From Dipteris shenzhenensis (lineage: Eukaryota; Polypodiophyta; Polypodiopsida; Gleicheniales): DNA of 64,000 bases. A model generated the notes under the pieces. The model had not been told where the DNA came from and searched no databases. It worked only from the letters and a program-made list of their open reading frames with translations. The DNA lies in NCBI GenBank assembly GCA_047967505.1, contig CM106541.1. One strand, 5' to 3'. The translations under genes and the position numbers were made by a program. Of this stretch, positions 11,505 through 23,043 are shown piece by piece. The first letter of the stretch is position 1, and each line of letters opens with the position of its first letter.

Positions 11505-13294
11505 AGCAACCACAAATCCGATGATACAATTCTGGAGTAATTTTAAAACGTAATCTACACTCATCCCAATTTTTTAACATTAAAGAAGGCTGTTTTGCCG
11601 ATATAAACATATAAAGTTCTTCTTGTAGTGCAGCATCTCTCTTGATCTACATAGCTCATCCTTCAATATCAAGAATCATGGCATCAATCTTTGTTTTAGC
11701 TATGACTACTCTACCTTCCTTAATGTCATTTTGAATTTGACCAATTTGATCATCACTCCATCCATGCAAGCATCTAAACATTGAGACTGTGGGTTGCCTA
11801 CGGCATTTTCCATCTTGTGAATATTTGCCTGCAATGTAATCCTCAAGGATGGAGATCCAACCATCATAAATGGCATCGCTTGTGATTATCATATGTACAT
11901 CCTTCGTGGCAAATCTATTGCCCAATGTTACCTTGCCAGTGTCAATGAAAGTCTGCAAAATATATGAATCCATTAGAATGCAATAATTAAGAAAACCGAC
12001 TTGTAAAAAATGATTCATAATTAAAATCTGTACTTACATCCCAATTCTCACGATCTGGATGTCCTTTTGCAAGCCCTTGTTGTGCTTTCTTGGGTTTGTT
12101 AAAGAGAATCCATTGTCCCCTCACCTGTTTAAGTATATCAATGTATGGAGATTGTCTCAAGATATTTTGAGACTCCAGGTCTGCCATCTTTGATATCTCC
12201 ACACAAAAGCGTGTGGGACAATTCACTACAATCCTCACCTGGCGGGTGCGGTAGTAGTTCTTTCTTTGGGCCGTGCTGTTATCATCATTAGATGTGAATA
12301 TTTTAGCAGCATATATTGAATGTTGTCCAGATAGTATCCAGTAGTGGCACTTGGTTAAATCCTTTTTATCTACCCTTTCCAGGGGCTGCTTTGTTTCAGG
12401 ATTGAAAGGCATTAAATCCGCTACAGCAGCAGGAGGCCTAGAGTTATAATTGAAGTTTGCAGCAAGCTTCTCCACATGCTCTTTGTTCAACCCTCTATAT
12501 ACATAGCTTGGAGGAGCTTTTTGACATCTTGTAACTAGAATTGAAAATGTTGCATGCAACCCGAATGGGTAGTATTTTTCATATTCCACCAAGCCTGATG
12601 GTTTCTTTTGCCCTTTTTTTCCTATGACCTTTTCACTTGGCTCCAATTCACTACCACTGCTTCTTTCCACAACTACTAGCATACCCTCTGGAGGTGTTCC
12701 TTCTTGTGGTACATCAACTATAGTTAGCTTTCCTTTCTTTGCCCCTTCTCCGCTACCACCTGGTGCTTGAACCATAGTCGATTTACCTTTCTTTGTTCCT
12801 TCCCCACTATCTTCCCCACTCTTATGCTTCTTTAATGTTGCTGAAACTTTGCGATATGATTCAATGATTGTTGTCACTGTGTGAATTTCATTTCCATCAA
12901 TTGATTCAACACTTATCCAACCTCTTGAGTGCATGTTGTCATCTACATCAGACTTCATACGAGATGCTTCATAATCACTGGGATCCAATAGAAACTTCTT
13001 ATTTTGATTTATAATGATCAACAATCCAATATCTCCCTCTTTTCCAACCACATCTTTAGTGATTTGATGTACCAATCCAACACAAGTGTATGCACTTTTA
13101 TTAGGTAACAAAACAAATAAGTGAACTCGTGTCAACTGTGCTCCCTCAATACTATATATGTCAAAGTACCAAGGTATGCTTTTTTCTGCAAATCCACTTA
13201 CAACTTTCTCAACCTTCTTCACATTTGTGTCTTTCCTATAAAAGACCCAAGCAATATACAAAATATCATCTTTATAATCTTTAATGTTAGACAA
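11505..13294 (-). pseudogene. ParB/Srx-like domain protein, split by the repeat array
   Basis: Exon 1 runs from 13294 to 12038. A GT-AG intron (11953-12037, donor GTAAGTA, acceptor TATTTTGCAG) joins it in phase 0 to exon 2 (11952-11505). Exon 2 contains TGA (11656-11658) and a nearby TAG but otherwise stays open to the array junction. Residues ~1-150 are unrecognised. Residues ~160-215 are a low-complexity Ser/Gly/Lys linker with a repeated GSGEGAKKGK-like motif. From ~240 the pattern GLNKEHVEKLAANF followed by YWILSGQHSIYAAK matches the ParB/sulfiredoxin fold, in which a helix is followed by the GxxR box (here GQHS). ParB-type domains act in DNA segregation and as nucleases, or are fused to phage-type DNA methylases. 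The downstream methyltransferase-like segment beyond the array is in the same orientation, which suggests one original gene. The first exon may have an unseen upstream exon. Confidence 0.55.
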
Positions 13295-13379
13295 AACACA
13301 TTATCGATAAACATATTTGAAATAGAATCTAGAATTGACACTAGACATAGTAGTAGATTTGAGAAAGTACTAGATTCTA

Positions 13380-14610
13380 GGGAGATTTGGCCACACTAGG
13401 GAGATTTGGCCGTGCGGCCAAATCTTATGGGCTTCTTTTAAAGCACTGGAAGGGGAGGTTTGGATGTGTGGCCAAATCATATGGGCTTCTTTCAAAGCAT
13501 CAAAGTTTGGGGAGATTTGGCCTTGTGGCTAGATCTTGTGGGCTTCTTTCAAAGCACTAGGGTCTGGAGAGATTTGGCTGTGCAACCAAATCTTGCTAGC
13601 TTCTTTCAAATCAGTCAAATCTTTCTAGCTTCTTTTAAATCACTTGGGTTTAGGGAGATTTGGCCGTGCGGCCAAATCTTGCTAACTTCTTTCTAATCAC
13701 GAGGGTCTATGGAGATTTGGCCGTGTAGCTAAATCTTTTCAAAGCACGAGGGTTGGGGATATTTGTGTGCAGTCAAATCTTGGTAGCTTCTTTCTAATCA
13801 CAAGGGTCTATGGAGATTTGGCCGTGCGGCCAAATCTTGCTAGCTTCTTTCTAATCACGAGGGTCTATGGAGATTTGGCCATACTGCCAAATCTTTTCAA
13901 CGCACCAGGGTTTGGGGAGATTTTTATGTGGTCAAATCATGCTAGCTTCTTTGTAATCATAAGGGTCTATGGAGACTTGGTCGTGCAGCCAAATCTTTTC
14001 AAAGCACCAGGTTTGGGGAGATTTGGCCGTGCAGTGAAATCTTTTCAAAGCACCAGGTTTGGGGAGATTTGGCTATGCAGCCAAATCTTTTCAAAGCACT
14101 AAGGTTTGGGGAGATTTGGCTACGATGCAAAATCTTTCTAGCTTTTTATAAGTCACGAGGGTTTAGAGAAATTTGACTATGCGGCCAAATCTTGCTAGCT
14201 TCTTTCTAATCACAAGGGTCTAGGGAGATTTGGCCGTGCGGCCAACTCTTTTCAAAGCAACAGGATTTGGGGAGATGTGGTTGTGATGCCAAATCTTTCT
14301 AGCTTCTTTTAAATCACTTGGGTCTAAGGAGATTTGGCCATGTGGCCAAATCTTGCTAGCTTCTTCTAATCACGTCGAGGCAGATTTGGCGGCCAAATCT
14401 CGCTATCTTCTTTCTAATCACGAGTGTCAAGGAAGATTTGGTTGTGTGGCCAAATCTTTTCAAAGTAGCAAGGCTTAGGAAGATTTAGTTGTGATGCCAA
14501 ATCTTTATAGCTTCTTTTAAATCACCAAGATCTAGGGAGATTTGGCTGTACGGCCAAATGTTGTATGTTTTGAAAGAAGCCAAAAGATTTGGCTGCATGG
14601 CCAAATCTCC
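13380..14610 (+). repeat. ~57-bp tandem palindromic repeat, left arm
   Basis: About twenty units of the type GGAGATTTGGCCGTGCGGCC + AAATCTTGCTAGCTTCTTTC + TAATCACGAGGGTCTA occur here. Each holds an inverted repeat GATTTGGCC-NNNN-GGCCAAATC. A last unit at about 14565-14610 is in the opposite orientation. Confidence 0.85.
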
Positions 14611-14790
14611 CCATTTAAAATTTAAAATTCAAATCTTAAGATTCAAATTTCAAATCTGAAAATTTAAAAATCTTAGATTCAAAATTTAAAATTCAAAATT
14701 CAAAATCTTAGATACAGAATTCAAATTTCAAATTTGAAGATATGAAAGTCAAATCATATACTAAAGACTCTACTTTCAAATCACACTTCG
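14611..14790. repeat. AT-rich AAATTTAAAATTC simple tract, left
   Basis: This is a simple-sequence tract built from TTCAAATTT, AAATTTAAAATTC and similar words. Its counterpart on the other strand is at about 16255-16390. Both directly adjoin the palindromic arrays, on the core side. Confidence 0.6.
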
Positions 14791-16250
14791 AGATTCCTAC
14801 TTTTACAAGACTCTTTCTTTCAAATCGTGGTGTTCCGAAATGGAGAAAATGGAGAACATGTATGAATTAGATACACTTTCGATTTCTTTCGTTTTCTTAC
14901 TTGGATGATTGAGTAGCCATTGTCGTTTGTGAGCTTGTGCTCTTTGGATTTCAAGAAATTGTAGGAGCTGAGGGAATTTTGTCCAAAGGGGATTTCGTGA
15001 AGAGGGGATTTCGTGAGATTAACTCGAAAAAGGACAAGCTTCAGATTGTTGTTGACGACACGGAAGCCTCACTGACAGTCACGCTGGCGAAGAAGAATGG
15101 GCCTGCTGAGGGCTACGAACTTGCCACTGAATAACTGTGAAGAAAACCTGTGCGGAGGAAAAGCAGAGCGGCGTTGAAACTGTGCTATGGAGGAGGAAAA
15201 GCAAAGCGGCGCTGAAACTGTGCTGCGAAGGAAAAGAGTGGCACAGGCAGCCAAAACTGTGGTAGCACAGTCGAAACTGAGGACGAGGATGGCAAAGGAA
15301 ATTGTGGTAGCGCAGGCAGTCGAAACTGTGGTAGCGCAGCCGAAACTGAGGACGAGGATGGCAGAGGAAACTGTGGTAGCGTAGGTAGCCGAAACTGTGG
15401 TAGCGCATCCGAAACTGAGGACGAGGACGGTAGAGGAAAAGAGTGCAGCGGAGGAAAAGAGGGCGAGGAAGGCGCCGAAACTATGGTAGCATAGAAGGTC
15501 TTAACGGAGTGGCACGGATGAAAGGACAGAAGGACGTGAAGGAGGAGGACGGAAGGACGTGAAGGAGGATGAGGACGGAAGGAGGACGAGGATGGTAGAG
15601 GAAGAGAGAAGGACAACGAGGACGAGGAAGGCAGGAAATCCCCCAAAAATAGGCTCTGGGGGAAAGAAAGCAATCCCCCCAAAAAAGCATGCTTTGGGGG
15701 GGAGGGAGCAATCCCCCCAAAAGCATGAAGAGCCCAAAAAAAAAAAAAAAAAAAAGACCTCTTTCTAATCCAACTATTGTGTGTGGAATCTATGGAGAAT
15801 TGAATTGGTAATGGAATTTTAAAACCTACATAGTTAAGTACACATTGCTAGGACAAAACTGGGATGGGGAGCCTCCCGGAACCTCTTATTTTGACATAGT
15901 TTTGAACTTTTTTGCTTGCAATTAGCTAAGCAAGGGTGGAGGAGTGTTTTCCAAGAACTACCCCATCTAAGACGTTGTCCTAAAGCTCTCAAACCACCCT
16001 AGGTACACATTGGAGATCTAGGAAGGGAGAGAACAAGGTGAGCCTAGCACTTGATCCCCCATGAAGACGAATTCAATTCCTTCTCATAGGTTTACTTTTT
16101 ATGCTTGGTTTAAAAGGTTTGTTTAGCTTTGCCTTTTAAAGTTTTGGTTTTTTAATAGTTTTAGATTTTCTAGTTTGCTTTTAAAGTAATAGTATGATTT
16201 TAAAGTGTAATAGTGTGAATCATGAAAAGCATGTACGATTTTTTTGAAAG
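14791..16250 (+). other. Core of the foldback element, no recognised gene
   Basis: A GC-richer stretch holds a short plus-strand frame (14937-15134) without family resemblance. It is followed by a minisatellite (15165-15480), a purine-rich tract with AAGCATG-flanked C runs, and a 22-bp A tract near 15733-15755. Sequence from 15770 to 16130 is unique and could be noncoding transcript or degenerate coding sequence. I do not assign a function. Confidence 0.35.
15165..15480 (+). repeat. Minisatellite GAAACTGTGGTAGCG
   Basis: Imperfect ~60-bp repeats contain GAAACTGTGGTAGCGCAG and CGAAACTGAGGACGAGGATG. Long Pro/Ser-rich frames on the opposite strand here are artefacts of the repeat. Confidence 0.7.
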
Positions 16251-17165
16251 TAGGATCTCTACATTTGAATTTCAAAATTTGAAACTTGAAACTTGAAATT
16301 TGAATTTTTTATTTTAAATTTTGAATTTTGAATTTTAAACTTTAAATTTTAAATTTTAAAATCTGGATCTTCAATTTTTAAATTTAACGTTTGAAGATTT
16401 GTCCATGTGGCCAAATCTTCCTAGAAGATTTGGCCATGTGGCCAAATCTTCCTAGTGATTTGAAAGAAGCTAGCAACATTTGGCAGCACGGCAAAATCTT
16501 CCCAAACCATAATGCTTTGAAAGATTTGGCCACACGGCCGAATCTCCCAGAACCTGGTGATTTGAAAGAAGCATGCAAGAGGAGGTTGCACAGCCAAAAC
16601 TCTCCATACCCTAGTGCTTTGAAAGAAGCCTACAAGATTTCGCCACACGACCAAATCTCCCCAAGTTTGAAAGAACGCCACAACCAAATCTTCTCAGTGC
16701 TTTGAAAGAAGTCACCGAGGTCTCGAAGGATTTGGCCGTGCATCCAAATCTTGCTAGCTTCTTTGAAAGCACCAAGGTTTGAGCAGATTTGGCTGTGTGG
16801 CCAAATCTTATTGCTTCTTTCAAAACACTAGTGTCTTAGGAGATTTGTCCATGTGGCCAAATCTTGTTGGCTCCTTTCAAAGCACCAGGGTCTAGGGAGA
16901 TTTGACCATGTGGCCAAATCTTGTGGGCTTCTTTCAAAGCACCAAGGTCTAAGTAGATTTGGATGTGTGCATAAATCTTGATGGCTTCTTGAAAGCACCA
17001 GCATCTCGGGAGATTTGGTTGTGTGGACAAATCTTGCTATCTCCCTTTCAAAGCACCATGGTTTGTGAAGATTTGGCCATGTAGCCAAATTTTGCTGCCT
17101 AAAATTCAAAGCACCAAGGTTTAGGAAGATTTGGTCTTGCAATGAAATCTTGTAAAGCATTTTCA
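16251..17165. repeat. AT-rich tract and palindromic repeats, right arm
   Basis: The TTTGAATTTT-type simple tract (16255-16390) leads into about five palindromic units in reverse orientation (16390-16700), then about eight in forward orientation (16715-17165). The unit core is again GATTTGGCC-NNNN-GGCCAAATC. The switch of direction near 16710 shows the arm itself was rearranged. Confidence 0.75.
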
Positions 17166-17212
17166 TCCTAAGTCACACCATCGGATATCAATATTGAACT
17201 ATAACAAATGCT

Positions 17213-20200
17213 ATGTACTATGCAGGTGCCACATTGAAAGTGGGGGTTAAAGTCAACTTGCTTGTCAATGGAAAGATTGTTGCCATTGGGACAATATTCT
17301 CTACATCACATGATGACATGTGCCAAGGTGTGCCCTTGGGAGAAAACAATGTGTCGGTGGCGATCGATATTTGTATGGATGAAAGTGCACTTCTTCCATT
17401 TCCTACAATGGATGCATTCTTAGTCTATGAGGCTTTGGGTAGTGTTGTTCGTTGGAAAGCACGATCAATGAGTTGTGTGGACAATGTCAATGGAGCTATT
17501 GTACCAATGAATGATATAACATTAGATACCATTGACGTTGAACCTCTATGTGAATATGATGAGTTTTCCATTTGAGAATCATGGAAGGACAAGAAAGTCT
17601 TAATATGGGATGAGCAGAAAACCAAGAGCATTGCAGAGGGTGTTGTTTTGTCGGTCTACCCATTTGAACCTATAAATTTTGAGATGCTTGGTGAAGGTAA
17701 TCTAGGTGTGGGAATTGAAAAGTATCATAGTGATGTATCAGGCATCGATACCATCCACTTAATAAAATGGCCCATTGCACAAATAACCTTTTTAGATGGA
17801 ACTTCATTAAGAATCAATGACACCATGAATTCTTCAAGTGGTTCTGGGAAAAAGCACATGGAAGATGAGGATCCACCAATGGAAAAATCCACAAAAAAGA
17901 GGCGTTACTGCATGATAAAGAGAAAAGCTAAAAAACATGACATGCCATTAGCATCATCTAGACTCACAAGGGATGCAGTCATAAAAGTATCTATGATTGA
18001 TTGTTGTAAACAAAATTGTTGTCAATTTGCCGATCGTCAAATGATATCCAAATTACGCATAGAGTATTGGGGCCAAAGTTTGGAGGCTCGCACCAATTAT
18101 GTATATGACACTCTTGGGGTTGCTTGTCGAAAAGATGACAATGGGTAGTTCAAATATGTCTTTTCATTGAATGGTATTCAAGTTTGTTGTAGAGCATGGT
18201 ATGAAATGCATGGTATTCCAAAAACAACATTTTATCGATACAGGGAGCAATTTGAAATTGGTATACGAAGGTGCATACATGGTAATAAAGGAATCATGTG
18301 GAGAGGTTGGGACCACACAGAACTGGGTAGAGCCATAATCCAAGATTTTGTGGATAACAATTCTGAGCGTATGCCACACAAAAGTAGAACACTTCAGGAT
18401 GGATCAAGGGAAACACAGTTGGTGATACCGGATGTATACAAGCAGGTTGATATTCTCTATGAAATTAACATGCAATTAAAGCATAGTTTGGGTTGTAAGG
18501 AGATGTCAACTTCCACATTCAACCACATATGAAACTCTGAATTCAAGCATGTAACTTTGTCAAAAACAAGTGAATTCTCTAAGTGTGGTTTATGTAGTGC
18601 AATCAAGGCTCAGCTTGTAGCGACAAAATGCCAAAATGAACGTAATAAGTTGATGGAAGATAGAAGAAAGCACATGTTACAGCAAAAAAGTTGTAGAAAT
18701 GTGTACTACACTTGGCACAGATTTTCTGAAATGTATCCTCAGACATACTTGTGCATTATCCATGATAAGATGGACCAAAAGAAGATAGCCATCCCTAGAT
18801 TACGCAATCGTTCAAAGGACACAGACAAATCCTTTCAGCTCCCAGTGGCTTTGACTGGCATGATAACACATGGACATGGTCAAGGACGTTATGGTCACTT
18901 TTCTTTATCCTTATGGCCATCGGATCCTAACTTCACAATTGGTTCATTGGCTTTGTGTTTGAGAAACTCGGGGGGGTCACTATATATAAACCCTCTATAC
19001 CACGTGTGTTCAAGGCCTATTTCTAAAATCCCTTATCTGTAACTTTTTCATTAATAAAATGTACCCCTTTTCTATACAAATCTGTAAATTTTTTCCAAAA
19101 CTATTTTAAATAGTCCCTTATGTATATTTATTTTTGTAAATTTTAGAAATAAAAAATATCCTTCTGTTGAACTCACGTGATAGGGTTACATATGATGAGT
19201 GACCCCCCCAAGTTGAGAAATCGTTTAAGATTTGATAACCATGCACTTGGAGATTTGGTACATGATGGGATGCCAAGGTCTGACAATGCTCTGCTAAATG
19301 CACTAACCTCAAGAGAAGCATTGGATTCTCACTATGTTTCTAATGGCAAGCAACAACTTGATCTTGGAGCAGTGGGTGGAACATTCAAAGACCTTGGACT
19401 TGGAAGTTCCCATCAAGAAAATCCTTATAAGAAACTACCCGAACACCTATTGTTGCAGTTGGATAATTGTGGTTCTGAAAACAAGAATAGGTACTTGTTT
19501 GCATACCTATCATTACTTGTTGCTCGAGGGATTTTCAAGTCAATTCAATTGGGATTCTTGATGGTTGGGCATACACATGAGGATATTGATGCAATGTTTA
19601 GCAGGTTTTCAGAGAGGTTAAGAACTAGCCAAACATTGACATTTGCACATCTCATGGATACTTTTAGACAATGTGAGGAGTCTTCTCCAATGCCATTTTT
19701 GGTAACGGAAGTCCTTGATTTCAAGAGCTATGTTGATGGATGCCTATGCAATGGGAAAGATTCTTTAGTGGGACACTCAAAGCCTCTCCAATTTCGGTTC
19801 TTTATGCGAAATGAAGTTCCTATCATGCAATATAAAGTGCATCCACGATCATTAGATTGGCAACCAAGTGAAGGTGGCATTGAGTTGTGGAAGAGACATC
19901 CGGATGGTCATCCAATGCTACCAAGTGGAGAGCCACCTTATGTAACCATGTTCAAGTATGTGAAGGATCACTTAGATGTGATAGTTGGTATCAAGGAGTA
20001 TGTACGCTTTTGGGAAAAATGGGCACACTTGCAAGGTCCAGAAGCATCTTTCACAAAGTTTTACAAGCCAGTAGTGAAGTACTAGAAGAGCATGATTGAT
20101 GAGCTTGATAAACCAAACAATAGTGTAGAGGGCATGTACGAGAGATTTTGGCCAAAGACGCAACATATTGATTGTGTGCAAGTAGTTGATAATGAAAACG

Positions 20201-20703
20201 ATGAGTTTCAAGGAATTGAAGAGTTGAATGATCATTACTCTGGACCTCAAAGGAAAAGCCCAAAACAATCATTTGATCCAATGGTTGATGTACAAAAAGG
20301 ACACTTTCTTTTGGTCCGACCAGTAGAAAAAATTTACCCAATTTGGCTAGGCATTGCTCAAACTGATGTACAGAAGGATAATAAATCTAAACATTTCAAG
20401 AAGGTTTTCATACAATATTGGGCACCTATATGCAAAAGACACAATGCACAAATTGAGGAGGTATATGCAGATTGTTGGAACAAGGTTTGGATGTGCAATA
20501 AAGGTGATCCTCCACGTTGGGAATCTGTTGATGCTATTGTATGGTCATGGGTTCCAAAATGTAACCTCTCAAAGAAGGTTTCCTCAAAGAGCAACAACCT
20601 CCCCATCAAGGTGAAGATACCAACCATTGCACACAAGCAAGCTTTATCCAATTTGTCTCATAGAATAGATTATGACTCTGATGCTGACTCTACAATGGAG
20701 TGA
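17213..20703 (+). pseudogene. DUF8039/DUF7869-type DDE transposase, interrupted by stops and a MITE
   Basis: A single frame runs from 17213 through TGA 17573, TAG 18146 and TGA 18530 to the MITE at 18967. Beyond the MITE, the shifted frame continues through TAG 20083 to 20703. Removing the MITE and one target duplicate makes the frame continuous. The N-terminal ~120 residues resemble the DUF8039 domain of plant transposon proteins (VKVNLLVNGKIVAIGTI, LGENNVSVAI). A Cys-rich segment DCCKQNCCQF follows near 18000. The catalytic region has CIIHDKMDQKK, QLDNCGSENKN and GHTHEDIDAMFS, the D-D-E/D pattern of DUF7869, an RNase H-like transposase family. A C-terminal ~200-residue part ends DSDADSTME. 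A splice acceptor TACTATGCAG at 17225 suggests an upstream exon. It is divergent from the ParB-like gene. All stops fit CGA or CAG ancestors. Family names are from memory and unsearched. Confidence 0.7.
18967..19212. mobile_element. MITE copy 1 (246 bp) inside the transposase gene
   Basis: The ends are CTCGGGGGGGTCACT and the inverse of CTTGGGGGGGTCACT. An 8-bp duplication TTGAGAAA lies at 18959-18966 and 19213-19220. The interior is AT-rich and noncoding. An 8-bp duplication is typical of hAT-like and some other cut-and-paste elements. The insertion adds 254 bp including the duplicate, which shifts the host frame by two; the downstream open frame is offset by exactly that amount. Confidence 0.92.
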
Positions 20704-22290
20704 AGGTACTTGAAAAGCATGACTTTTTTTTCCTTGCACAACAATAATTTAATTGAATACTGACAAATATTTGGAAGGTATGACATTGATCTTTTTTCTT
20801 TATCTTTTTTTTTGCAGACCATTGCTTTGTGGTTGCAAGTTGTGCACACTCGACAAAATATCAAGGACTAGTGTTGCATTCTTACTTTTTCTCCAACTAA
20901 ACTAAAATGGTGTTTTTGAACACCACCTTTTTTCGAGAAGAGGCAAAAAATGCTTCGTTAAACTCAAACATATGATGTTTGTTTCTCAGCTAATGCAAAA
21001 CAGGCACACTCCAAATTGTGAGTTTCATATACACGGCCAAACCTAGGGAGAAAGTCAATAGAGTGCACTCAATGCATTGTAATTGTAACCCCTCAAAAAA
21101 TACCATGCATTGGTCGAAACCTCAACATTTGACATTTTATTTATGTTGATGCAAACCATGCACATTTGCGAGATTTGGATGGACTACCAAATCTATGGGA
21201 AAAATCAATGAAAAACATTGAATGTTACATAATTACAACCCCTCAAAAGTTCCCAAATTATCAGGATTTTCCCAAATTCTCTAATATGGTGTTAACCCAA
21301 CTATAACGATTTGTATCATGCATTGATTACCCACTATCGTCACTCTAGGAAGTTTTTTCTTCCTTATTTTCCTTAGCTCCCTGCTCTATATCTTCTTTGA
21401 CTTCCTCTCCTACTGCCTTTTCCCTCTTGTTTTCCTTTCCATTTTCCTCTCCCATACTATCACCCCCTACCATCTCCCACTCTAAGGTCCTCTTTCCTCT
21501 TACTCGGATACATCCATTAGAATGTATTTGAGTAGAGGGGCTCTTTACTCAAATGAGACTCAAATACACCTTATGGTCATGCGTTACTTAGAACTAAGAA
21601 TGGGTCAAGCATAAACAAAACATAAAGTGTTGATAAAAGCATCGAAATCTAAGATTGAAAACTTTCCACAATTGGTAGTATGTCCGCAAGATCTAAACAC
21701 TGAATATGCTATTGTAATCTTACATGACATTGTAATGAAAAATAAAATGTTTGCCCCCAATCCATCCCCTCATCCTATAAATCCTAGTGCCCATTTCACC
21801 TTCTATTAGATTTATTTTGAACCATCAGAAATCATCACAAAGTAGGAAGGTCTTTGGGCCCTTGAGCTCTTTAGAGTGGGGTTGATTTCTTGCTCATTTC
21901 TTACACTCTTCAATGACATAAATCCCTAATTTGAATCCTATAGTTACTCAAAGGCCTAGATTAAGATCCAGGATAAGGAATCTGGGTGGATATCACCTTC
22001 TAAGACTTTGTTGACATGTTTAAGAAGCAAAGAAACTCTATGTGTTCTTGTATGTTTCAACATGTATGAAGGTGTGTTTTGTGTGGCCTCATATTTACAA
22101 CCGACTCCTTGGATGTTATCTTCACTCCCTGCTTGCACACATATCATATGCTGCATGCAACAATACACTTTTTTGAGCATAAGGAGTGCGTGTTGTCTTC
22201 TTGCAAGAAGTCTATTTCTGAGGACTGGGTTATAGCAATGGGATTCAAAAAACCAAATAAGTACGTATGGAGTTTCAATTATTCACTTTT
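20704..22290. other. Noncoding DNA downstream of the transposase
   Basis: The first 200 bp look like 3' untranslated sequence, with T-rich runs and a possible acceptor TTTTTTGCAG near 20818. A GAGATTTGG-N-CCAAATCT motif at about 21169-21200 echoes the foldback repeats. A CT-rich tract covers 21350-21500 and a stem with ATTTGAGT arms lies near 21500-21560. No gene is recognised. Confidence 0.4.
20909..20926 (+). repeat. 18-bp hairpin motif, right copy
   Basis: GGTGTTTTTGAACACCAC is the exact reverse complement of 266-283. It lies 206 bp past the end of the transposase frame. The stem is GGTGTT/AACACC. Confidence 0.5.
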
Positions 22291-22640
22291 GTACTTATAA
22301 CAGAGTACTAGTATAGTGCTTATATAGTACTAAATTGTTTCAATACCAAGATATTACTATATAAAAGTACTACAAACCTAATACTATTATAGTATTATTA
22401 TCATAGTACTAAAATAGCATGACAGTAGTAAATACATAGTACTATTATAGTATTAAAAAGTACTATTATAATGTAAATATAGTACTCTGTTACAGAACTA
22501 TAAACATAGTACTATTACAGTACTAAGTAGTACTACTATTACTACTAATGTAGTATTTTGTTATATAACTGCCAACCTAGTACAATACTACATACTAAGA
22601 TAGTACTCCCTTGCAGTACTAATATAGAGTGATATATGTT
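22290..22640. repeat. TAGTACTA-rich tract
   Basis: Dense, irregularly spaced TAGTACTA and AGTACT palindromes lie in AT-rich DNA. Similar tracts occur at 23325-23410, 23685-23730 and 24785-25200. The 23.7 and 24.8 kb pieces are separated by the MULE-like insertion, so they were once continuous. Confidence 0.7.
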
Positions 22641-23043
22641 GTACACCACAAGTTGCACTAACACATGGGTTTTTTATATGTAGATACTACATTTTTTCTA
22701 CGAGATGGGAAGGTCATGCTGGCTCTAATTCAAGCATGAGTTAACATTGAAACAATGCAGGCTAGTTAACCAAATGCTTCAAGAGTAATTCCTAGCATAG
22801 ATAATAGAGTGGAACTCTTCTTCATGGGAAGGCTAGCCTCATACTCAACTGTGTCCTTGTATGTCTCCTTTAAGGTGCCAGTAATCATGTGAACATAGTA
22901 TGATAGAGGGACATTATAATCACAATGTGTTGTAATGTTCTAACTAACAAACATAATAAGACGAAGTGGCCTTATAATCACAATGCAAATAAGAAGAACC
23001 CGACCAATCTTGGAATCATCGAAATCCAATAAGGGAGTTTCAG
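22641..23043 (-). other. Possible coding remnant, unidentified
   Basis: Minus-strand sequence at about 22750-22930 reads as a short protein-like stretch (YYVHMITGTLKETYKDTVEY) but has no start, family or boundaries. The rest is featureless. Low confidence that it was ever coding. Confidence 0.2.

Larger units (their letters stand above)
13380..17165. mobile_element. Foldback-like element between divergent genes
   Basis: Two arms of short palindromic repeats flank a ~1.5-kb core. Moving inwards, the left arm is a tandem array (13380-14610) followed by an AT-rich simple tract (14612-14770). The right arm, read inwards on the opposite strand, shows the same order: array (17165-16390) and then an AT-rich tract (16385-16255). 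This symmetry suits a foldback transposon or a large inverted duplication. No target duplication was identified. It lies between the minus-strand ParB-like gene and the plus-strand transposase. Without it, the two gene starts would be only ~130 bp apart. Confidence 0.45.

Noticed and set aside
15185-15737. Long Ser/Pro-rich minus-strand frames
   Set aside because: They are translations of a purine-rich minisatellite, with several overlapping frames open at once.
15733-15755. Poly(A) tract suggesting a retrogene or LINE 3' end
   Set aside because: No RT-like sequence, retrogene homology or target duplication was found around it.
13380-17165. Palindromic short repeats resembling a CRISPR array
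   Set aside because: Spacers are not unique, units are contiguous and degenerate, and the genome is clearly a plant nuclear one.
22008-22300. Overlapping Cys/Leu-rich plus-strand frames
   Set aside because: Two overlapping frames and a minus frame are open together, with no motif or neighbour support.
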